A stretch of DNA of 64,000 nt from Elusimicrobiota bacterium (GTDB taxonomy: Bacteria; Elusimicrobiota; Elusimicrobia; UBA1565; UBA9628): positions 62,001 through 126,000 of the forward strand of contig JAGWUP010000006.1 in the NCBI GenBank assembly GCA_028868375.1, in the 5' to 3' direction. The notes beneath the pieces were generated by a model. That model was not told the DNA's origin. It ran no database searches and was given only the letters and a program-made list of their open reading frames with translations. Each line of letters opens with the position of its first letter. Within the stretch, counting starts at the first letter, position 1. Shown here one piece after another: positions 44,473 through 50,299 of the stretch. A program made the position numbers and the translations under genes.

Positions 44473-45708
44473 ATGACCCTTGCGGCCGTCGCCATTTTCT
44501 CGGGGACTTACGTGCTCCTGTCCTTTCAGCAGAGCATCCCGGGGCTTTACATCAGCCGTTCCGCCGCCGCTCTGCTAGGGGCGGTTGCCATGGTGGCCTT
44601 CGGGGTTTTGAGACTGGATCAAGCCTATCGACTGGTTGACTTGAACACCATGGTCTTCCTCTTGGGGATGATGATCGTGGTCGGCTACCTGGAAATCTCC
44701 GGATTCTTCGTCGAAGTGGAACTGTTCATTTTAAGCCGCGCGCGAACCGCCCGAGGACTTTTGGCCATGCTGATATTTTCCTCGGGGGTCCTCTCGGCGC
44801 TGTTTATGAACGATGCGGTCTGCCTGATGCTCGCGCCCCTGCTCATAAGGCTTATTTCCAGGGCCCGCCTTAATCTCAACCCCTACCTCATCGCCCTCGC
44901 CGTTTCGGCCAATATCGGCTCGGTGATGACTCCTATGGGCAACCCGCAGAACATGATCGTTACCCTTCATTCCGCCATCTCGTTTTCCCGATTCACCCTC
45001 GTCTTGGCGCCGCTGGCCGTTGCCGGCCTCTTTCTCAGCTATTGGACGATCTGTTTCCTCTACCCCCGAGACTTCGCGCCGGGCCGCGCCTTGAGTACGC
45101 TCAACGCCATTCCGCCGCGTTCCCGAAGCCGGCTGCTTTACGTCTGTCTGGTTGGAGTCGGCCTGATGCTGGCGCTTTTAGCTTTCAACGTCTCCCCGCC
45201 CCTAGCCGCCATTTCAATCGCAGCCCTGTTGATCTTGGCGGGCGCTACCAAGCCGCGCGACGCCTTCCGATACGTGAACTGGGACATCCTCCTGATGTTC
45301 GCCGGCCTCTTTGTAGTCATGGGAGGATTGCGGCATTCGGGCATTGTAGAGGCCATCTCCGGCATGTTCGGCGACGTTTTGGGAGCGCCCTTGCCCGCGC
45401 GTGTAGGGGCGCTCTCCGTTGTCAGCGCCATTCTCTCCAACATCGTCAGCAACGTTCCCTGCGTCATTTTCCTGAGCAATATCATCCCCGGCGGCGGAGG
45501 TCACCAAGCGCTCTGGCTGGCTTTGGCAATGTCCTCTACCATGGCCGGCAATCTGACTATCATAGGATCTGTCGCCAATCTCATCGTGTTCGAGTCCGCC
45601 AAGAGTTCGACCCGCGTCGATTTCTGGGAATATTTTCGTGTTGGCGCGCCTCTGACAATTCTGCTCATCTTCATCGGGACATTCTATTTAAGCTTCGTTT
45701 TCTCATAG
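44473..45708 (+). CDS. ArsB/NhaD-type ion permease
   Basis: A 411-residue inner-membrane protein of the ion transporter superfamily (SLC13/ArsB/NhaD), with about 11 spans. Internal-repeat features include FMNDAVCLMLAPLLI with ANIGSVMTPMGNPQNMIV, and SNIVSNVPCVIFLSN with AGNLTIIGSVANLIVFE. These paired N-D/P-x-N motifs bind the transported ion in this superfamily. A NhaR-like regulator upstream favours sodium/proton exchange, but arsenite or dicarboxylate transport is possible. The ATG at 44473 follows TATGAT by six bases; a TTG at 44458 would add five residues. Confidence 0.75.
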   Translation: MTLAAVAIFSGTYVLLSFQQSIPGLYISRSAAALLGAVAMVAFGVLRLDQAYRLVDLNTMVFLLGMMIVVGYLEISGFFVEVELFILSRARTARGLLAMLIFSSGVLSALFMNDAVCLMLAPLLIRLISRARLNLNPYLIALAVSANIGSVMTPMGNPQNMIVTLHSAISFSRFTLVLAPLAVAGLFLSYWTICFLYPRDFAPGRALSTLNAIPPRSRSRLLYVCLVGVGLMLALLAFNVSPPLAAISIAALLILAGATKPRDAFRYVNWDILLMFAGLFVVMGGLRHSGIVEAISGMFGDVLGAPLPARVGALSVVSAILSNIVSNVPCVIFLSNIIPGGGGHQALWLALAMSSTMAGNLTIIGSVANLIVFESAKSSTRVDFWEYFRVGAPLTILLIFIGTFYLSFVFS

Positions 45709-45829
45709 GCCCTGCTGGAGGCGACGGGTTTTCGCACCACACAGCCCGGGGCGGGCCCCCCTAAAGGATTGTCAGCGAGAACAACGCTGCGCGTGGCCGT
45801 CACCCCGCCCACCGCCGGGCGCTGTGGGG

Positions 45830-46231
45830 TTAGATCGTCCGGAGCAGATAGCCGGCGAGAAAAAGGCCGAGGGCGAGCACGGACACGGCCAGCATGACGT
45901 CGAGCAACATCGACGGCCGGTAGGCGCCGTGCTCGATCTGTCCTTGCACCTTTTTGAAGCGCGTGAAGGCGAGCAGCCCCAGCAGCGCGCCGAGCGCGAC
46001 GATGGCGATGCCGAAAGCCTCCGAGTAGCCCGGCGAGGAGGCCGGCCGAGCCTCGGCCGGCAGGCCGGACTTCTCTAGGAAGTACGACAGGCGCCGCATG
46101 AACAGCGCGAATTTCTCGACCACGAAGCCGAAGGCCATCAGCCCAATGCTCGTACGAATCCATGCCAAATAGGTGCGTTCGTTGGCCAAGTGATCGCTGA
46201 GGTGGCCGCCAGATTTGGCGTCGTCGCTCAT
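45830..46231 (-). CDS. DUF202 (YidH-type) membrane protein
   Basis: A 133-residue protein with three transmembrane spans. The DUF202 hallmark LANERTYLAWIRTSIGLMAFGFVVEKF occupies about residues 14-40, and RFKKVQGQIEHGAYRP lies between spans 2 and 3. Function of the family is not established. I chose ATG 46231 over a start at 46273; TAGGAT ends seven bases before it. The 120 bases before it, to the permease end, hold nothing I recognise. Confidence 0.85.
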   Translation of the reverse strand: MSDDAKSGGHLSDHLANERTYLAWIRTSIGLMAFGFVVEKFALFMRRLSYFLEKSGLPAEARPASSPGYSEAFGIAIVALGALLGLLAFTRFKKVQGQIEHGAYRPSMLLDVMLAVSVLALGLFLAGYLLRTI

Positions 46232-46457
46232 AGGCCCAATCCTAGCACATGCCCAAAAGGCCCGCGCGTCCATGCGAGCCAGAATATCTTCGGCGATAGA
46301 TGTTCTGGGGTTATCCGCAATGCAATTCGCGAATCTTGCCGCGCCTCTTTTTCACACAATCTGCGGCATAAATTTCGGGATGGAAGTGGCTGCGCGGCGG
46401 CGCACCAAAGCCATAGCCAGTTGGCCCAGGAAGAGCTCTGATTCCCTGCGGTCGCTA

Positions 46458-46682
46458 CGTCTGCACCTGCGTCTGTTTGTGCAGACGCGAGCTAAACACT
46501 ACGTCCACCCCTGCGTCCGTTTTCCTGGACGTAGGGAAACATCGGCGCGCTTGAAAAAAACACCGTCTTGAACAGGATTTCTCGCCCGCCTTTTGCCGCG
46601 AAACGCGGCTTCAAACCTCCTGACCACCCTCCCACAACCAGGACATCTGTAGTGGTAGGGTGGTCAGGAGGTCGGCGGGCGA
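46458..46682 (+). repeat. palindromic element, copy B
   Basis: Two 9-bp hairpins (46458-46466/46479-46487 and 46499-46507/46526-46534) both contain CTGCGTC(T/C)GTTT in the loop. After them come TTGAAAAA and a branched structure. Its outer stem is TCGCCCGCC/GGCGGGCGA (46582-46590/46674-46682). Inside are a 6-bp hairpin (46595-46600/46604-46609) and a 15-bp stem CCTCCTGACCACCCT (46616-46630/46657-46671). Same orientation and layout as copy A. The stretch 46232-46457 before it holds no gene I can support. Confidence 0.85.
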
Positions 46683-46862
46683 AAGGACAGGAGGAATTGG
46701 GTACGAGGAGTCTGGAAATTCAGCGTGTCAGGCGGGGAAAAGGTCGGTCAAATCCTTGAAGAAAGCATCGAGATAAGGATCGTAAGTGGTGCGGTCGGAG
46801 CGGTAGGATTGGCTCTCTTGGAGACGAAGGAATCCCAGGCGGATCGAGGTGGTCTGAAGGCT

Positions 46863-47885
46863 TTAGAATTCGAGGCGGGAGACGGCGGCCGTGAGGTGGT
46901 CGGCGGCCAGATGGGCGTAGATCTCGGTGGTCTTGATGCTGGCGTGACCCAGGAGTTTGGAGACGCTGTAAAGGTCGGCGCCCTTCATGATCAGGTGGCT
47001 GGCGAAGGTGTGGCGCAGGGAGTGAAGGCTGCCTTCAATCTTGAGTCCGCGCAGGAACTTCTTGAAGCGATGGGTCAGGAAATCGGCGCGGTAGCGCTGT
47101 CCGGCGGCGTCTCGGAAGACCCAATCCTTGGGGTCGCGGCCGCCCCGTAGGCCGTTCAAAGTCTTGAGCGCGGCGGCGTTCAGCGGAATATGCCGGACCT
47201 CGTAATCCTTGGGCCGCCAGCCGTCCTTGGCCTGGACCGTGAGTTGCTTGCGCTCCAGGTTCACGTCGCCCCAAGTCAGGTGGAGCAGCTCGTCGCGGCG
47301 CAGGCCGGTATTGACCAGAACGGAGACGATGAGCCGCATGACCAGATCGTCAGCGGCCAGCATCTTTTTGATCTCGTCCTGGCTGAAGAACCGGGCCTGG
47401 CGCTTGGGCTCCTTGAACTTTTTGACCGCCTGAGCCGGGCTGCGCGGCAGGAAACCCCACTCCACGCCCCGGTTGAACATGGCCTTGATGATGGCCAACT
47501 CGCGGTTGACCGACGAGGCGAGAATGCCTGACTCGCGCCGCCAGTTCTTGTAGTTCTCGATCTTCAGGTGCCCGATATCCTTGAGGCGCTCCAGGCCCAG
47601 GTGACCCTTGAAGCGTTCAAGCACGGCCACGCTCAGGTCATGCGAGTAAGCAATGCCGTTGGCCCGGACGTGCTTGAGATACTCCGCGATCAGGTCGTCT
47701 AGTTTCTTGTCGGTCTGCGTGAAGCCCAGCTCCCGCCGCTCCAGCTTGACCTGCGTGTCGGCCAAGGCCAGCTCGGCCAGCTTCTTGGAGCGGCCGACGC
47801 GCTTGCGCACCCGCCTGCCGTCCACGGCGTAATCGAGATACCACGTGGCGCCCTTCTTGCCCGCGACTTGGTAGATTCTAGCCAT
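46863..47885 (-). CDS. tyrosine recombinase (integrase)
   Basis: A 340-residue site-specific recombinase. An N-terminal arm/SAM-like region (about residues 1-150) precedes the catalytic domain. Catalytic residues are all visible: R196 in NTGLRRDEL, probably K220, H288 and R291 in HSLRHTFASH, H314 in LLGHAS and nucleophile Y323 in TTEIYAH. It most likely catalyses integration of the surrounding element at tRNA-Ala. After its TAA, the same frame stays open for about 44 protein-like codons to a TGA at 46727-46729. Upstream lie the palindromic operators. Confidence 0.93.
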   Translation of the reverse strand: MARIYQVAGKKGATWYLDYAVDGRRVRKRVGRSKKLAELALADTQVKLERRELGFTQTDKKLDDLIAEYLKHVRANGIAYSHDLSVAVLERFKGHLGLERLKDIGHLKIENYKNWRRESGILASSVNRELAIIKAMFNRGVEWGFLPRSPAQAVKKFKEPKRQARFFSQDEIKKMLAADDLVMRLIVSVLVNTGLRRDELLHLTWGDVNLERKQLTVQAKDGWRPKDYEVRHIPLNAAALKTLNGLRGGRDPKDWVFRDAAGQRYRADFLTHRFKKFLRGLKIEGSLHSLRHTFASHLIMKGADLYSVSKLLGHASIKTTEIYAHLAADHLTAAVSRLEF

Positions 47886-47920
47886 TGACCTCGCTGCGCC
47901 TCGCCTGACCCCAAATGAAA

Positions 47921-48008
47921 CCGGACAAATTGTCCGGATTTATGTCCGGATTCTTAGCAAAAGCTCCTGATTCGGACCCGGACAAATTGTCCGCTTTCCT
48001 GTCCGGAT
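47921..48008. promoter_or_regulatory. two-unit palindromic operator array upstream of the integrase
   Basis: Palindrome CGGACAAATTGTCCG occurs at 47922-47936 and 47979-47993. Each copy is followed six bases later by a half-site TGTCCGGA (47943-47950, 48000-48007). The whole unit is thus duplicated at a 57-base interval in the 132-base gap between the integrase start and the end of the deaminase-fusion gene. It is probably bound by a dimeric repressor or by the recombination machinery. Confidence 0.65.
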
Positions 48009-48017
48009 AGCCTCACT

Positions 48018-49511
48018 TCAACTCAACAGATACTCGGTGGCCGGTCCCGATCCTCGCTTCTTGGCCAGGCCAATTTCCACGAATCGATTGAGATGCCGTC
48101 TCGCAGTTCGCTCGTCGATACCCATGGCGGAAGCGTATTGGCTGGACTTTGCCTTGCCGTTTGCGGAGAACCACTGCCACCCGGCCTTTTCGGCCCTGCT
48201 CAACGCGTCTAGAACCTCGGGGCCGAGCGATCGCGCCGCTCCTACCTTGCTCCGATAAAGAGTGAGGTTCAAATAGGGCGCGCCCCACGCATATCTCGGC
48301 AAGGGAAGGCCTTCCTTTTCTGCATCCGCCCTGAGAGTCCTAACGCCCAGGCCGCGCTCTTCCGCCAACCCCATATTGGCAAAGACATAATGCAGCACCG
48401 GATTGCGGCTCAGCATCGGAGCGTTGAAGGACTGAAGCTGCTCCAGCGAAACAGGCGGCGGGGGAGCGCCCGGACTCTTGATGGCGACAGTGTCTTCCGT
48501 CACGACAAGCTGGCACTTCGCGCCCCTGATATCGTAATCACGATGAATGAGCGCGTTGATCACGGCCTCACGCACCATCTCGAAAGGAAGGGCAGGCCGC
48601 GTTTCTCGCCGCATGTGGCTCCGGTCGATCACGTTGGGCAACTTGTCGCGAAGCCACTTCTCGACCAGGTCCGGGATCAAGACTAGCGGCTCGTCGAAAT
48701 CAAGCAGCTCCTCCTTGCCATTCGGGTAATGGATCGTGGCGAGCAGGCCGGCTTGGTGGAGAACCGTTCGGGGTTTGTTGCCGAACAGCAAGAAGCCGAA
48801 CCCCGTCGGCATGAACCGCCCTCTCACTTCTCGCAGCAGTCCACGCTGAGCCAAATGCCGATTGAATGCCGAGGAGCCGACTGGAGCCGCTATTCGAGCC
48901 TGCGAGCGATAGCGTTCGAGGGCTTCCTTCGACAGTCCTGCGGAAGAAGCTGCGGGCAGGATATTCTCCAGAGAAGAGAGCGCTTGTTCCTTGAATCGTT
49001 TGGCGCTTCGCAACGTCTGCGCCCTGGCGACCGCCTGCTTCAGGAAGTCTCTATTCGCAGCTCGGATAGCTTCCTGGAGATCGCGGTCGAACATGCGAAC
49101 CCGTATGCCCTCGTCCTGAAGAAACTTGATCCCTTTGCGGTCCACCAAAGGATCCGGATCCTCGATCCCGACCCAGACCCAGACCTCTGTTAAGCGGGAC
49201 AGGACAATACGCTCGGCGCAGCTCATCTTCGGAGCATGGCGCGAATCGGGGGCGCAAGGTTCGAGAGTAGCGAAGAGGACGGAGCCATCCAGCCTGACGT
49301 GGCGGTTCTTCCGTTCGAGTAGCGTGAACTCCGCGTGGTCGCCGTGGCGAAGTTCGCCGCGGCAAGCCGTCTCTACAGTGCCGTCGGGCTTCAGGATGAC
49401 AGCTCCGACGCGCGGGCTAGCTTTGCCATCCTTGCGCGGTTCGGCGACGGATTGGCGCATGACCTTGACGGCCAATTCCATCAATTCGCGCGGCGTTGGA
49501 CGGGATTTCAT
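48018..49511 (-). CDS. RibD-like deaminase fused to RecG-C/HATPase and winged helix
   Basis: A 497-residue three-part protein. Residues about 10-150 look like a cytidine-deaminase-fold domain of RibD type: HAE at 59-61, then PC at 85-86 and C98, giving a zinc site with an 11-residue Cys spacing. Residues about 210-400 form the region called RecG C-terminal or HATPase_c_4, with EMVREAVINALIHRDYDIRG holding the E-N-HRDY nucleotide-binding box. The last 70 residues are a winged helix (MGIDERTARRHLNRFVEIGL). Such ATPases often regulate transcription or act in defence; the deaminase fusion is unusual. I chose ATG 49511; a GTG at 49535 adds eight residues. Confidence 0.75.
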   Translation of the reverse strand: MKSRPTPRELMELAVKVMRQSVAEPRKDGKASPRVGAVILKPDGTVETACRGELRHGDHAEFTLLERKNRHVRLDGSVLFATLEPCAPDSRHAPKMSCAERIVLSRLTEVWVWVGIEDPDPLVDRKGIKFLQDEGIRVRMFDRDLQEAIRAANRDFLKQAVARAQTLRSAKRFKEQALSSLENILPAASSAGLSKEALERYRSQARIAAPVGSSAFNRHLAQRGLLREVRGRFMPTGFGFLLFGNKPRTVLHQAGLLATIHYPNGKEELLDFDEPLVLIPDLVEKWLRDKLPNVIDRSHMRRETRPALPFEMVREAVINALIHRDYDIRGAKCQLVVTEDTVAIKSPGAPPPPVSLEQLQSFNAPMLSRNPVLHYVFANMGLAEERGLGVRTLRADAEKEGLPLPRYAWGAPYLNLTLYRSKVGAARSLGPEVLDALSRAEKAGWQWFSANGKAKSSQYASAMGIDERTARRHLNRFVEIGLAKKRGSGPATEYLLS

Positions 49512-49528
49512 GCCAGAGCGAGAAAAGT

Positions 49529-49545
49529 ATGGCACAAATCTGGCA
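49529..49545 (+). repeat. integrase arm-type repeat, right end
   Basis: ATGGCACAAATCTGGCA is related to the tandem TTGGCACAAAT repeats at 29905-29926 and lies in the same orientation, about 95 bases inside the right att site. It also covers the region just upstream of the deaminase-fusion gene. Confidence 0.5.
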
Positions 49546-49567
49546 TAAGCGCAAGGCCCAAAAAGAG

Positions 49568-49602
49568 AGCCGCGAAGCCCGCCCCGGAGCTTCGCGGCTT
49601 TT
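49568..49602 (-). terminator. terminator of the tRNA-Ala transcript
   Basis: Perfect 11-bp stem AGCCGCGAAGC/GCTTCGCGGCT (49568-49578, 49589-49599) with a ten-base loop. On the minus strand it is followed by CTCTTTTT, on the plus strand by TTTTAT, so it could work in both directions. It lies 39 bases downstream of the tRNA 3' end. Confidence 0.75.
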
Positions 49603-49637
49603 ATCGTCGAGGATTGCTCCTCTACGCTGCATCAAAC

Positions 49638-49686
49638 TGGTGGACGTGTGGGGGATCGAACCCCAGACCTCTTCCTTGCGAAGGAA
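49638..49686 (-). repeat. attR: 3' part of tRNA-Ala
   Basis: This is the right-hand copy of the 49-bp direct repeat (47 of 49 identical to 29739-29787, offset 19,899). It keeps the tRNA gene intact. The two differences fall on paired positions of the T stem (A-T changed to T-A), so tRNA folding is preserved. Confidence 0.88.
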
Positions 49687-49713
49687 GCGCTCTCCCAGCT
49701 GAGCTACACGCCC
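49638..49713 (-). tRNA. tRNA-Ala (anticodon CGC), CCA encoded
   Basis: Full cloverleaf on the minus strand. Acceptor GGGCGTG pairs with CACGTCC, including the G3-U70 pair that identifies alanine tRNAs. The D stem is GCTC/GAGC, the anticodon stem CTTCC/GGAAG with loop TTCGCAA (anticodon CGC), and the T stem TGGGG/CCCCA with loop TTCGATC. The 3' CCA is encoded (49638-49640). It is the integration target of the element to its left. A TAAACT hexamer (complement of 49733-49738) lies 19 bases upstream. Confidence 0.95.
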
Positions 49714-49834
49714 GAAATCGGTGCTCGCGGAGAGTTTATCAAACTTTTTCGGCCGCTGGACGCGCGCGGTTGAATAGCTCCCAGCTGCTTCGCGTCGCCC
49801 TGCCCGCGCGGCAATTTAAAGAGCGCCGGCTGCG

Positions 49835-50128
49835 TCAGCCCCGCCAGGCCCGCCAAATAAAAAAGGCGGCGAGCGCGCAGGCGCAAGCGAGAAACCAAGC
49901 GATCATGCCCTCGGGACGCAGGGGGTTGAGGAGCACCGAGAGGGCCTGGCGGCGGGCGTGCCTGAAACATAAGCACCCGGTGCGCGGCAAGCCCACGAAA
50001 TGCCGGGTGTGGCCGGGAGCGCCGCATCGCTCGCAGAGGCCGCAGAAGCCGCGCGGGACTCCCTTTTTGATCAAAAGCTGGCGCCCTTCTTCCTTATCCC
50101 AAAGATCGCAATAACAGTCCTTGTTCAT
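49835..50128 (-). CDS. small cysteine-rich membrane protein
   Basis: A 97-residue protein. The first 60 residues contain two CxxC-like pairs and more (CYCDLW, FCGLCERCGAPGHTRHF, TGCLCFRH), likely a zinc-ribbon fold. The C-terminus has one transmembrane helix (MIAWFLACACALAAFFIW). No family assigned. I chose ATG 50128 (MNKDCYCD); the frame is open further upstream to 50260, where it overlaps a repeat element and looks non-coding. Start uncertain. Confidence 0.5.
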   Translation of the reverse strand: MNKDCYCDLWDKEEGRQLLIKKGVPRGFCGLCERCGAPGHTRHFVGLPRTGCLCFRHARRQALSVLLNPLRPEGMIAWFLACACALAAFFIWRAWRG

Positions 50129-50197
50129 GTCTGGAGGGAGCATTCTAATAATTCCGCAGAGGATTGCGCGCCCTGCCTGGGAGAGCAAGCCGCCGCT

Positions 50198-50299
50198 CGT
50201 CATGGCCTTACGCACTTCCCTATCCGGCCATGGTTTTCTTCCCGAATTCTTCGGAATCAAGCCATTCCCTTCGGCCAGACGCGGGCCGGCTACGCCGGC
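50198..50299. repeat. partial, interrupted copy of the 57.5-kb repeat element
   Basis: CGTCATGGCC at 50198 through TATCCGGCCA, then GACGC and GCCGGC-TAC-GCCGGC up to 50299, match the right end of the element at 57450-57747. A roughly 46-base insert, bounded by CGGCCA on each side, splits the match. As at 57.7 kb, the palindrome starts directly after the stop codon of a minus-strand gene. Confidence 0.6.

Noticed and set aside
40637-46682. Integron attC sites
   Set aside because: The palindromic elements do not show the R''/R' core sequences (RYYYAAC and GTTRRRY), and no integron-type integrase insertion domain is seen in the recombinase.
46725-47150. Plus-strand frame of 141 codons across the integrase end
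   Set aside because: It is antisense to the integrase C-terminal domain, and its composition (Gly/Val/Glu-rich) has no recognisable fold.
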